A stretch of 64,000 bases of DNA from Calycina herbarum (taxonomy: Eukaryota; Ascomycota; Leotiomycetes; Helotiales; Pezizellaceae): contig LLEY01000030.1 in assembly GCA_001414485.1 (NCBI GenBank), forward strand, positions 310,001 to 374,000, read 5' to 3'. The notes under the pieces are model-generated. The model worked only from the letters and a program-made list of their open reading frames with translations, did not search any database and was not told the DNA's origin. Positions 1 to 12,992 of the stretch are shown one piece after another. The position numbers were made by a program, and so were the translations under genes. Position 1 is the first letter of the stretch, and every line of letters starts with the position of its first letter.

Positions 1-2436
1 CGAGATCTAAATTCGAGTAAGTTAGTTATCTATTATTAAAGTTAATAGTTCTTAATATACTATTAATTTATATCTATAGTTAGTATAAAATAGTATAACT
101 AGTGTTATTTCTATTATTAAACTATTATAAGCGAATTATACTAGTAGTAGTAATTTAACCTAGTTATTCTATTAGTAGTTTATATAATAACGAAGATATA
201 TTTTAACTACTTAATTTATATATTTATTTCCTTTATTTATTTATAGATAGAAAGCTATAGATAGCTTCTTTTTCGCTTCTAATCGTTCTATAAGAGCTAT
301 CTAAAACTTTAAAATAAAGAGCTTATCTCTATCTAAGAGAATTTCTTTTAGTAGTTTATATCTTAAGACTACTTCTCTAAGAAATATAAAAGCTAATTCC
401 TTAGCTATACTTAACTCTATATATAGTACTAGGATTATATACTTTATAAGTCGTTTTATAATAACTAGGATTAAGTTATACTTAACTTCTATTATTAGAT
501 CCTTAGATTTTAGTAGCTTAATAATAAAATTCTAGAATATCGATTTCTAGAGTACTTATAGTATTAGAGTAGTATTTATCTAGCTATAGAGTATATAGTA
601 GGAAGTCTTACTCCTAGTATAGATATTATACTCTATTATTACTTTCTTAACTATTACTATAAGTTTATTAATTCTATACTATTATCTTATTCTCTAAAGA
701 GTTCTTTAAATTCCTTAGTATCTATAAGCTAGTAATTCGTATTATTCTTTAATAAAAGCCTTATTATTAGATTCTAGTATATAAGTTTTTTCTCTAGTAA
801 TAGTAATTCGTATTATTCTTTAATAAAAGCCTTACTATTAGATTCTAGTATATAAGTTTTTTCTCTAGTAGTAGTAATTTTATAAATCGTTAAAGCTAAG
901 TTCTTATTTTTAAGTTCTTTTAGAATTATAATCTTTTTATATTCTTTATCTTCTTTATAGCTTAGTTAACGACATAAGATATCTACTCGTAGATTATCTA
1001 TTTCTTTAATATAGTAGATTATAATATCGAATCTAGTAAGAGTTTATAACTACCTAGTAAGACGTCTATTACTAAGTTCTTTTATTATTATCTATGTTTT
1101 AAAGTTCTTATAATCGATAAAGACTAGTACCTAGTGTTTTATACTCTAAAGGTAGATCTTCTAGTAATCTAGAGCTAAGACTATAATAAGAAGTTTCTTT
1201 TTATAAATACTATAGTTTTATTAGATAGTATCTAATATCTTAGAGAAGTATACTATAGATATAAGTTTTCCTTTATTATTAGATTAAAGATATATAGTAG
1301 TAACTACTATATCTAAAGCGTCTATTTTAATAGTACTTAGTTTATTAGTATTAAAGTTTTAAAGAATTAGTTCTTTTATAAATCGTGTCTTAATTTCCTA
1401 GAAAGCCTTTTTAGCTTCCTTATCTTAATTAAATAGAATATCTTTTTTTATAAGATTTATTATTAGTTTCAAGATTCTAGAATATCTTTTAATATATTAT
1501 TAATAAAAGTTAATAAATCCTTAGAATAACTAAACGTTTTTAACGTTCTTTAGTAATTCCTATTCTAGAATTACTTTAACCTTTTCTAGGTTAATCTCTA
1601 TTTTTCTAAGAGAGATTTTATAGCCTAGAAAAGTAATATAAGTTACTTTAAATTCGTACTTTAAAAGTTTAAAATAAGAATCTACTATAGCGAGCTTTTA
1701 TAAGACTTCTCTAATATATCTCTTATACTTCTCTTCGAATTCTAAAAATATAAGAATATTATCTAAGTAATATATAACAGTTATCTTTAGAAGATCCTCT
1801 AGTATTTTATTATTCTATCTCTAGTAGATTACTAGTACGTTAGTTAACCTAAATAGTATTACTATATATTTATAAAGACTTAATAGTAAGATAAATACTA
1901 TCTTCTATTTATTCTCTTACTTAATTTATATTAAGCTAAAGGTATTTCGTTAATCGAGTTTTATAAATTTCTTAGCTTTACTAATCTTATCTTATAAGTA
2001 TTAGCCTTCTAGTACTAGATAAGTATTCTTAACTATTATATTATTAACGTCTTAATAGTTAATATAAACTCTTCTATTTAGATTATTCTTCTTATATATT
2101 ATAAGTATATTAGAGGCAGCTAGTAAATCTGATTTTTAGATATAACTCTTTTAGATTCCTTCTTATATATACTTCTTAAGAAGCTATAAGTTTCTCTAGT
2201 TATAAGATTAAAGCTTTTACTTCTTAAAATTATAACTCTCTTTTAATTTAATCTCGTAATCTTATAGTTAATATTTAAAAAGAGTATGTATATCTTCTAG
2301 GTTTTTAAATAATTTCTTAAATTCTTTATACTATATAGGTATTTTTAGTTCAGCTTTCTTACTATCTTATAAAGAACTCTAGACTAGGTATTTAGACATG
2401 TTAGAAGAGGTAGCGCTAAGCTTGTTCTAGTCTTAT
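1..2436 (-). mobile_element. Ty3/gypsy element C (pol part), runs off left edge
   Basis: RIP-degraded pol of a Ty3/gypsy retrotransposon read on the minus strand. The reverse transcriptase active site is visible as Y-L-D-N at 1758-1769 (the family motif is YLDD; D to N fits RIP). RNase H lies around 880-1500, and integrase sequence aligns by eye with the plus-strand integrase of element A in reverse at about 300-540. The element is interrupted exactly at 2436 by copia element B and resumes at 19162: removing B and one CTTAT copy restores a sequence collinear with 9591-9660 of element A. The 3' LTR would lie left of the window. No intact ORF remains. The same family as elements A and D is likely, but a distinct subfamily in the linker near 730-870. 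Confidence 0.85.
731..873. repeat. 71-bp tandem duplication inside element C
   Basis: Two near-identical copies start at 731 and 802 (period 71 bp), each beginning AGTAATTCGTATTATTC and ending in a TTTTTTCTCTAGTA stretch. They sit in the linker between RNase H and integrase of element C. The corresponding linkers of elements A and D do not show the duplication. Confidence 0.85.
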
Positions 2437-2607
2437 TATTAGTTCGACTTAGTAGTCGATAGCTTAATATAAAAAGAGTATATATTCTTATAACTATCGT
2501 TGATATATACCGAGTAAAGTCTATACTCGATTCTACTTAAATACCTACTCTTCTCGTTAAGCGAGAAGAGTACGTAGAAGTGCTAATCACTTGTATATAT
2601 ATTAACA
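2437..2607 (-). repeat. 3' LTR of copia element B
   Basis: 171 bp, pairing with 18991-19161. It begins TATTAGTTCGACTTAG on the plus strand (TG to TA by RIP; the partner keeps TG) and ends ATTAACA (partner ACCGACA). The pair differs mostly by C/T and G/A changes. Confidence 0.92.
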
Positions 2608-5600
2608 CTAGTACTTCTTTAAAGTCGGTAGAAGTAGTACTTTAAAAATTATTAAAAATCAGTCTTATTCTCTCTAACTAGACATAGTACTTAGTTCTAT
2701 ATCCTAGATTACTTCTTACTTCGTTCTACCTATTCTATAAGCTTTATATCTAGCTTATTTATATTAATTAGTCTTTAGAGAGCGTTATAATAGTCCTCTT
2801 TTATTATAGTATCTACGGAGTTACTTTTACTATCTATCTATTTAATCTCGTTAACCTCTCTTAGCTTATATACCTCTCTTAAGTATATAACGTTAATTAT
2901 TAAACGCTTCTTTTTAGTAGTTCCTAGTTTAGCTATATACTCGTATATAGACTTCGAGTTAGTATATATAACGAGAGAGACTTTGATAGAAAGAATACTT
3001 TCTAAGATTAACTTAATAGAAGCGATAGCGTTAAAACTAGAACTTATTATATATAACTCTAAAGCTAAAATACTATAAGTTATACGCTTATACTTAGTAG
3101 AAGACTAGTATAAGATATTAGCGTTATCGTTCTTATTTATAAGTATAATTATATATCTAATTTAGGATAATAGATTCTTATTATTCGTAAAAGAGCTGTC
3201 TATGAAAGTATAAAGCTTAAGCGAGTTCTTGTCTAATTTGACGTATATAAGATCTCTTATAACGTTATCGATTTACTACTAGATACGTTTATTAAGAAGG
3301 TTAATATCGTTCTTTTATAGATCGGTTATCTAGGTAGTATAGGATAGGTTAAATACAGCTTCTAGTTAGAATATAGTTACTAGATATACTTCTTAAGTAC
3401 GCTATATAACGTATTATTCTTTGATAGATACTATATAGAATAGTCCCTTAGTATTAACAGTTATAGCTAGCGAGTTTTATACTAAGTTTAAGCTTTTAGT
3501 ATAATCCTAGAAAAGTGTAATTAAGCTGTCTAGGTGCTTAGTAATAAGGCCTTTATTAAACTTAATTAGGTGGTTTATTATAAGCTGTTCTCTTTTCTTA
3601 GATAAGAAGCCGGCTTTCTTAATTACTTATTCTTCCTTAGTAAGAAAGATAGTATTTATAAGTATAAGAGTATCGTTAGTTTAAAGTCCTATTATACTAA
3701 AAGAGTTACTCTCTTTAGTATATAAAAGATAGAGGTCGAAGGTAGATTAGAGTATAAAAAGCTTATCTATATAGTACTTCTAGTATATTATAAACCAGTG
3801 GTTACTAGCTTCTAGGATACTATATAAGAGCTTAATTACTTTAAGAAATAAACTCTCCTACTATAGATATCTCTTTAGCGGTCGTATAAAGAACTTCCGG
3901 TTTAGTTCCGTTAGAGATTAGATATATACTTATATAATATCTCGACTCTAGACTTAAAGTTCTAAGAAGATAGTTATTAGTACTAATATTATTCTTTAGC
4001 TAACTCTCTAGATAGTAGGAGCTTATATAAGTACTAGTAACTTCCTAGTATCGTTATATACTTGAATAACAAGTCTTAACTTTATAAAAGCAAGTGTTAT
4101 ACTCTCGAGTTTAATATTATTAACGAATTAAGATCTAAAGATCCTAGTATCTAAAGATATATCCTCCTAGGTAATTACCTTAAATACGCTATAGTCTATA
4201 AGACTATTAATTTCCTTTTAATATAACGCGACGTAAATTATACTATCGTTAGCTATAAATACTTTAATATCGTAGTTGTCTTCTATAGAGGAGATAAAGG
4301 TCTCGATATCAGTTAAAGTAACGTATTCCTTAGTATTATTATCTAAGGCCTCGACGTCTATCTCTTATATTAGAGTATTAGAAGACTAGTATAGCCTTAG
4401 ATACTTTCGTAGTCTTTCTTATCTACGCTTTTAAATTTAACTTAGACTTAATATTAGCTTTAAAAGAAGGCCTTATCTTAGTTATAGCTCCGGTAGATCT
4501 ATATAAATATTCTATCGTTCTAGAAGCTACTAGAGTTAGTAGTAAGTTTAAGATCGAATTAGAGGATCTTATTCGTAATTTTATAAGCGGGGTAGAGCCT
4601 TCTTATCCTTCTAGTACTAGTAAGCTTATAGAGTCGTATATAGTACTAGTTCGAGAGTTTCGAAGGTTTCTTTAAAGTACGGTTTTACTACTGTAGATCT
4701 AAATCTTATAGGTCTGCTTAGTAGTATTATAATATAGTCCTTATTCTCTATCTCTTATAGTAGAAAGAGTCTTACCTAGAATTTCTTATATTCTCGTTAA
4801 ATAAGAACTTCTATATTAAGTAGTAAGTTCTTAATTCTATTTAGTAATAGACTGTTTTATATATAAAGAGTATTATTAACTTGTCGTTTAGCGAGTAGCT
4901 TACGAGCTTGCTTAGTAGCCTTCTTATATATCTTAGATCTCTAAGATATTATCTATAATAGAGTATTACTCTCGGCTATATAAGAATAAGTACTATATAC
5001 TAGTAAGGTAGAAACTAATCCGTTTAGTCCTACTATATTATTAATAGCTTTAAATACTATTTATAGTACTAATATTCTTACGAGTTCTAGCTGTTATTCT
5101 TAAATAATCGAGTATATATATCTAATTAGTCCGTAGTATCGTTCTACTATACTAATAGAGTTATATACCTTAACTAGTACTATCTTAACCTTAATTCCTA
5201 TCGAGCTAGCGTATTTCTTAAACTCTTTAGTAATAAAGTTCCTTCTTTCGTCTATAGTAATATAATCTAGAGGTCCTAAGTAGATGTTTATCTAGTACTT
5301 CTAGAGAATCTTCTATACGCTCTTTATACTTATATCTAGTAGAAACTCTCTAGATTAGTACCTAGTCGCTTAGTCTATAATATATAAGACTCCTCTGTCT
5401 TTTAAAAAGAAGACGTCTATAATAGTATTATAATTAAACTCGATATTATCGTAGAGTATAAACTTGAACTAACTAGGTGACTTTCTATACTTCTAATAGT
5501 ATTTATAGTACTTTATAAGATACTATAATATACTTTAATTAATATCGGAACTAGTCTTCTCTAGTATACGTTATAAACATAGTACTAAGAGATAGCTGAA

Positions 5601-6364
5601 CCGTCTATATAAGTAGTAGATATCGACTTCTAATAAGTAATATAGTAATTCCTAGATAAGATTATATATAGCCGTATTCTAAAGAAGAAAGAGATGTCTA
5701 AACCGTCTTATAACGTTAAATCGTCTAGTTTCTCTTCTCTTATCGTCTTCTTAGATAAGGATGTTTTTAAGTTAGTAATAAGAGTTTAAGTACTTAAGTT
5801 ATCGATTTATTCTATAGAAGTAACTAAGTAGTAGATAACCTTATTATCTAAGTTATAGTCGTTAGTAGATAAAGCAACTGTCTAAAGAGTTTCTACTATA
5901 TCCTCTTCCTCTATATACTCTATATTTATAATATACGTATAGTATACTTTCTTAATAAAAGTACTATCTCTACCTTAGAAGCTGGTTTTATTACTCTTTT
6001 ACTATTTAGTAAAGTAACGATTCTATTCCTCTTAGGTATAGTTCTAGGATCGGTAGCCTTTCTTATTATATATATAACACTTAGTACTTTTACTAGGTCT
6101 ACGTTCTTATCTCTAGTTATTATTATACTTATAGAAGTAACGATTCGTTATTAAGGTCTCAGGGTTTAAGTTATAGTAGTAAGATATTAAAGTCTTAATA
6201 GTTTTATAGCTTACTTTGTAGTTACGAATAGAGCTTCTTAAGAGTATAATAGTACTTTAGAGAGAGGAATTCTAAGATAGAGTTAAGTACGTGTTCTAGT
6301 ATTCTAGTACTTCCTCGTATACTATAAGTAACTTATTAGTTAATTAGCTATTACTTTATATATC
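2608..6364 (-). pseudogene. copia gag-pol remnant (zinc knuckle, integrase, RT, RNase H)
   Basis: Minus-strand copia polyprotein broken by RIP stops. A CCHC zinc knuckle is seen at about 6035-6079 as C-Y-I-Y-N-K-K-G-Y, with the second Cys and the His codons changed to Tyr. Integrase follows around 5200-5500. Reverse transcriptase covers about 4330-3600. It includes a GVFKV-like stretch near 4170-4210 and the active-site block T-N-D-T at 3669-3680, where fungal copia elements carry TDD. RNase H is at about 3130-2930, with a stretch resembling the family's ST-K-C-K-R-V-T and C-T-D-S-K motifs. Translation by eye keeps one frame through long stretches with stops almost only TAG/TAA. It is non-functional. 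Confidence 0.88.
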
Positions 6365-6825
6365 TATTACGAATCACGTGCTAGCACGTGAATAAGTGAA
6401 GTCTAGGCGACGCTCTAATAGAATAAATACTATTATAACTCTAAAAGAAAGAAGGGATTAAATATAGAAGAATATATAATCCTAGGGATCTTATTATAGT
6501 TATATTATATAACTCGGTTAGAAGTAGTTAGGTAATAGAGTCTAGTTTTAAGAAGCCTTAGAAATAGAGTTAGACTCTATCTTCGAGACTTCTACTAAGT
6601 AGGACTCTAATATAAACGAAGGTTCTATATAAGACTAGTACGTTTACTATTAGATAGGAGTTTTATACTTAACTTTAGTTATTAATCTTATTATCTTATT
6701 TAATATCTTAATATAAGTAATAAGTTTACTTCTAAGTAAATAACCTAGTATATCTGTACTTCTTACTTATATACTAATCTTCGAGACTTAGTTATCTTTA
6801 TTTAGTTCGTTTAAGTTTTATTATA
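6365..6825 (+). repeat. 5' LTR of element A
   Basis: 461 bp, same length as 16784-17244. It starts TATTACGAATCACGTG and ends TTTTATTATA, where the partner keeps more of the ancestral TTTCGTTA. It is followed by the leader CTTTAAGCACCTGCTTAGAA, shared with elements D and E. Confidence 0.95.
6374..6391. promoter_or_regulatory. palindrome with two CACGTG E-boxes in U3
   Basis: TCACGTGCTAGCACGTGA is a perfect 18-bp palindrome holding two CACGTG E-boxes, 10 bp from the LTR start. CACGTG is the core site of fungal bHLH factors such as Pho4/Cbf1 types; a role in element transcription is inference. Copies at other LTRs are RIP-eroded, but a two-E-box arrangement is kept in the solo LTR at 33867-33882. 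Confidence 0.5.
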
Positions 6826-9800
6826 CTTTAAGCACCTGCTTAGAAGTTCAGTCGCTATAGCTCTAGTAACCTCTGCCGTAGCTAGCTTAAATACTAGTTA
6901 AGTTAATATCGTAGAAATATCTAGAAGTACGACTAGAGGAACATCTACTAGTCTACGGTTAACTAGAAATAATAATAATATTAGTATACTAGACGTTCCC
7001 GAGCTTTATAAGGTTAAAGTACTTGAATCTATTAAAGTTAAAATACTAGATATATATTATAAGAAGCGAAAGGAACTCGACTTATTCCTTCTCTAAATAA
7101 ATATCTACTTTAACCTTAATTCTAATAAATTCGAAGGTAATTATAATTTATAAACTATCTTCGCTATCTCCTACCTTAGAGAATTAGCGTTAGAATAGAC
7201 TTAGCTGTATTTAAAGAACTTCTTTAAGAATAAGAATAAAGATAGAAAGATAGAATTAACTAAGATTATATTTAAATCTTAGAGAGGAATTAAGATAACT
7301 ATTAGAAAAGTCTTTAAAGACTTTAACACGATCTAAACAGCTATATATAAGCTTTAGAATTATACTAGACTAGATTAGTAATAGATTATACTAATAAATT
7401 CTAGTAATATAGAACGAAGTTAGAATAGAATACTATCGCTCTTATAAAACTCTTTTATAGAGGATTAAAGGTATATATTTATAAAGAAATAGTTAAATAG
7501 AATATATAGTTCTTAACTATTATAGGTATAATTAAGGAAGTTATTTAGTTAGATAACTGCTTATACGAATTTAGAAAGAGTAACTCTAGACATAGAAAGA
7601 AAAGTAAAAAGTTAGGAAAGTAGAAGTACTCTTATACTAATAAATATAGTAAGAAGGCAAATGCTATATAAAAGAAAACCTTTCTAAAGAACGAAGGACT
7701 TTCCTAGAAGAAGCGAAATCGTTAATATAAGTAGAACTTATATTATAACTATAGCTTTCCTAGTTATAGAGTAAATAAGTATAGTAAGAAGAAAGACTCT
7801 AAGAGAAAGAAACAAATTAATACTACTATTTAATAATAAGTAGCCTTAACTAATTATATTAAACTTATAGATAAGGAACTTAAAGTATAAGAATATAGAA
7901 CCTAGATTAAAGATAGTAAAGAATTTAGTAGTATCTAAGATACTAATAATAATAGAGATCTACTCTTTAAAGAAAATTATAATATATAATTAGTAGAGGA
8001 ATCTAAATAACATCTTTAAGTAGAATATAAATTACTACTATTAACTAGTTCCTTAGAAACATTAGACTTATCTTCTAGCTTAGAAAGAGAGGTTAGAAAT
8101 AAAGACTCTAAAGTTAGAGAAACTTAAGCCTTTCTTAGAATATTCGAATAAGGAAATCGATAGATATATATAGATAGTTAGAAGCTAGACTTCTAGAGTC
8201 CTTATACTATATAGGAGGTAAATCCAACTATCTTAATAATATATATAGTTATAAGAAATAATCTTAAAATAATAACTCTAGTTAGTCTAATTACTAGGTA
8301 AGAAACTATTAAGAGAAAAGAACTAGAACGCGAATAACAACTGATTAAGAAACCTAGCTACTCTAAAGTAGAGGATATATAGAAGATATATAATATTTTA
8401 GATAAAATTAGTATATAGATATAGTAGATACTAATAGGATTTAAGAGATAGATTAAAACCCCTTTTCTTAGAATACTACTTAAAGATATTATATTAGAAG
8501 AATTTAAATAATATATTATAGTTATATTAATTAGAAATAATAAGCTAGTATTTAGAAAATATAGCTTATAGTAGCTATTTAGTATACTATTCTAAGAATA
8601 AAGAGAGCTTAATATAACTAGATAGGCTAAAACAGAACTAGAGGAATTTTACTATCTATTAGTAAAAGAACTATAGTTTATAGAAACAGTTTAAGAAATA
8701 ATAGTATAATAGATATAATATAAACTAAGTCTAACCTTAGATTAGTTATTATAAAAACAGTTTAAAGGAATTTTACTAGAACCTCCTAGAATAGTAGAAT
8801 ATTATTAGATATACGAAGTAGTATTATTAGATAAAGAAGAAGTAGTATTCTTTCTCTAGTCCTAGATTTAAATAGTTAAGAAGAAGAATTTAAGAGACTA
8901 TATATTTAAGATTTAATATATAAAGCTAGAAATAAGTATACTTAAAGCAACTTTAGATTATCTATATATAAGAGAACTATAGTCTATAAAAGCTATTATA
9001 AAGACTAGTTATAAATAGATCTAATATAACTATAGACAATTACTAAAACAGTTTATAAGAGAAATTCCTAAGATAATAGAAATCCTAGAATATAGATTAG
9101 TATATAAGGTAGTATATACTAATAAGGAAAGAGTAAGACTCTTTCTATAGTATAAGAATAAGAAGAGAAGGAATTATAATCGAGAAAATCGATCCTTTAA
9201 AGTCTTATATATTAAAGTAAAGTTAAATACTACTTTAGGAGAAAGATAGTTAGTAATAACTATAGAAATAAAAGAAAAGAAGTTATAAGTTATAATAGAC
9301 TTAGAAGTAATAAGTAACTTTATTTCTCTAATAGCTTAAGAAAAGCTAAATATTCTAATTAAAGAAATAAGACTATATCGACTAGGAGTAGTTAATAGAA
9401 TAGATATTATATACTAGAATAAGATTATTAATTAGTAAACTATTCTAATAAGAATTAATATTAAAGGATACTATTTAGATATATAATTCGATATTATTAA
9501 AATAAGAAGTAAGAAAGTAATACTTAGTATACTATAGATTTAGAAATATAATCTAGAGATTAACTAGAAGGCTAGAATAATAACCTTTAGTTAATATAAA
9601 TATATAAGTTTATATTTATAACTCTAAGGCTAGAATAAGATTAGTACTACCTCTTCTAAAACACTAGAACACTCTATCTAGGGTCCTTTATAGGTTAGTA
9701 AGAACGCTAATAACGAAATACCTATATAGTATAGAGAATTTATAAAATTATTTAAAGACTTAGAAGATATATATACTCTTCTTAAATATTAGCTATAGAA

Positions 9801-9995
9801 TTATAAGATTAAATTAATAAAGAGTTATAACCTTAGAAAGTAGAAGCTTTAACTATATAACTAGAATAACTTAGCTTTATTAGAAAGTTATATCTAATAA
9901 GGAATAAAAAAGAGATATATTTAAAAATCTAAATCGCTTATCTTTTTAAATATACTTATTATTAAGAAAAAGAATAATCTAAATAAATAAGTATA

Positions 9996-11855
9996 ACGTG
10001 GTTTATTAGAACCTAGCGTATATTAGAACCTGGCGTACTTTTCCTTAGTATTTAACTTTGAATATTAATAAATTAACTATAATATATTAAATTAACTATA
10101 ACTACTTAGAATCTAAAGAATTAGATATATCTACATCTATTTAACAAGTTTATATATTATAACCAGCTTTTCTATAAGTGCTATAACGCTGTCTAGACGA
10201 TTGCCTCTCCTTCTTATTACCTCTCTCTATACGTAAGTCGCGTCGTACTTGCTTATTAACGTCTTTTTAAGTTAAAAGATCTTAGACATCCTCTACTATA
10301 AGTGCCCCCCCTTGATATACACGAGTCTTTTTAGCTCTACAGCGTTTGCTTAAGACTTTATTCGCTACTTAAAGAGTATATACTTCAGTAGATAACAAGG
10401 TTATCTCATAGGCTATTCGCTCTATATCTTTTGCTAATATAGCAACTGTCTTAAATAGTAGAGTCGGCGAGCTCCTCTAATAACAGGTAATTCGTTTCTA
10501 AACAAGAGTCGATTATAAGAGCGCTTTAGTAGGGTTTGAGAGAGTCTAGGAGATCTAAGTATTAGAATTAGCAGTAGAGGGTCTTAGAGGAGTTAGAGTC
10601 TATAACCTTATATTAAGCTTTGAAAGTACTACTTATAGGTTAAAAGGTACTAGACCAGCTCTACGGAATCTAGCTTAAGCGTTCCGAACTATTATTAATT
10701 CTTTATATACTACTATAAAAGCTAAAAAGAACTCTACCTTTATAATATAGTTGATATAGGCTTTAATAAACGTCTTAATCTGCTGACTATACACCTGCTT
10801 TAATATACTAAAGCACTTAATATTAAGTAGTTAGGTTATATAGAATAAGTAGAGAGATAGTCTAAGAGTTATAATATTATATACTTTATAATACTCTTAA
10901 AATTCAGCCGATTTATAACTCTTATACCTATCTAATACTAGTATTCGATATAGACTCTTTATACGACTAGTAGTATGTTTATTAAAGTGTTTTAACTATT
11001 CTAGATCTGTCTCGTTATTTATCTATCTATTACTTATTAGTTTAATAACCTAGTTATATAGGAGGCCGCCGTTTATATACTAATTCGTAAGATAATTCTT
11101 CTCTTAGACGACTAAAAATAGAGAGACATCTTAACCCTCGCTATTAATATAAGTAATTACTATAGTCTATTCCCGATTATCTAACTAAACTGCTTTACCT
11201 CTGCTACGTTAATCTATACGTGTAATAACTATTATAGAGTAAATCACACCTATTATAAAGCCTATTTCGTCGAAGTTATAGAAATCGTAATCTAAAACAC
11301 TATATTTCGCTCTTATATTTTATATAAGTTAGAACTACGCGCTAATTAGGTTAGGATCTTCGTATAAGGCTCTTTAGAAGTCGTAAACGCGATTAAAACG
11401 CGTCTTTAACCCTAGTTGTCGTTGTATAAATCGATATACCTAAAGCTTACTAACGCGTTTCCCTCTCTACGATTCGAGGATATAATTTACTATATCTTCT
11501 ATACTAGCTAGCCGGGGTACAAACCCTCTAGAATCTAAGTTAAGTATATTCTAAAGAATTACTTTCTTCTCGAGTTAAGTTAATTTAATATTTACTAGCC
11601 GTCGTTCTAAGAGAGGAAGTTAGCTGTTTATTCTATAGTAAAGGCTAGTTTCGAGGACTTTATAGAATTTTATAGTAGCCTGATAACTAAGCTTTTTAGA
11701 TAATCAGATAACCTTAATAACTAAGATAATTCGAGATTCTTAAGTTTAAATTTCTATTAGTAGTTATTAAGATAACGTATATTAAAATAATAAAGTAGAG
11801 AAGATAGGAAAAGTATACTAGGTTCTAATATACGCCAGGTCCTAATAAACCACGT
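9996..11855 (-). mobile_element. pogo/Fot1-like DNA transposon 1
   Basis: 1860 bp flanked by TA (9994-9995 and 11856-11857). Excision with one TA restores the RT sequence of element A, as judged against the uninterrupted copy at 25494-25510. Terminal inverted repeats begin ACGTGGTTTATTAGAACC and contain two tandem 17-bp units (TATTAGAACCTAGCGTA and TATTAGAACCTGGCGTA). A transposase remnant on the minus strand shows an L-D-R-Y-K-S-Y-K-S stretch near 10907-10950, matching the DDE_1 domain of the pogo/Fot1 family. It is RIP-inactivated. Confidence 0.92.
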
Positions 11856-12992
11856 TATATTAATTATAAGAAATTAAATAATATAATAATTAAGAACGCT
11901 TATCTATTACTAATAAGCTAGTACTTATAAGATAAGCTAGGCTAGGTAAAGAAATTTATAAAACTAGATTAATAGAATACTTATAGATTAATTAAGATTA
12001 AGATAAGCTATAAATAAAAGACTACGTTTATCTTACTATTAAGACTCTATAAGTATATAGTAATATTCTTTAGCTTAACTAATATACTAGTTACTTATTA
12101 GAGATAGAATAATAGTATTTTAGAAGATTTTCTAGAAGTAACTATTATATATTACTTAGATAATATATTAATTTTCTTAGAAAATCTAGAAGAATATAAG
12201 AGCTATATAAAGAAAGTCTTATAAAGACTTACTAAAGTAGACTCTTGTCTAAAACTCTTAAAATATAAGTTTAGAGTTAAAAGAACTCTCTTTCTTAGAT
12301 AAGTATTTAGTCTAGGAAAAATAGAAATAGATCTAGAAAAGATCTATATAGTTATTAAATAGGAATTACTAAAAAACGTTAAAGATATATAATTCTTTTT
12401 AGAATTTACTAATTTATATTAACTATTTATTAAAGATTATATAAAGATTATAACACCTATATTAATACTAACTAGAAAAGCTATAACTTTTACCTAAGAT
12501 AAGAAGACTAAAAAGGTCTTCTAGGAAATTAAAAGATAGTTTATAATAAAACCTATCTTATACGATTTTAATTATAAGAAACTAAGTATAATAGAAATAG
12601 ACGTCTTAGATATAGTAGTAGGCGCTATATATCTATAACTAAATAAAATAGGAAAGCTTATACCTAGAGTATATTTCTTAAAAACGTTTAATATAGTATA
12701 ATAGAACTATAGTATTTATAATAAAGAACTAATAGCTATTATTCTAGCTTTTAAAGAATAAAGGATTTACTTCTAGAGTATAATATACTTAGTAATAGTA
12801 CTTACTAATTATTTAAATCTAAAAACGTTTACTATAACTAAGGAACTTATTATAAAACACCTAGCTAGGTAGTCTAAAACTTTAGTAGAATTTAAGATAA
12901 TTATTTAATATATTAGTAGAATAAGTAATACTTGAGCTAATATTCTAAGCTAGAAACTAGGCTATAAGAAAAATAAAAAATATATTAATATA

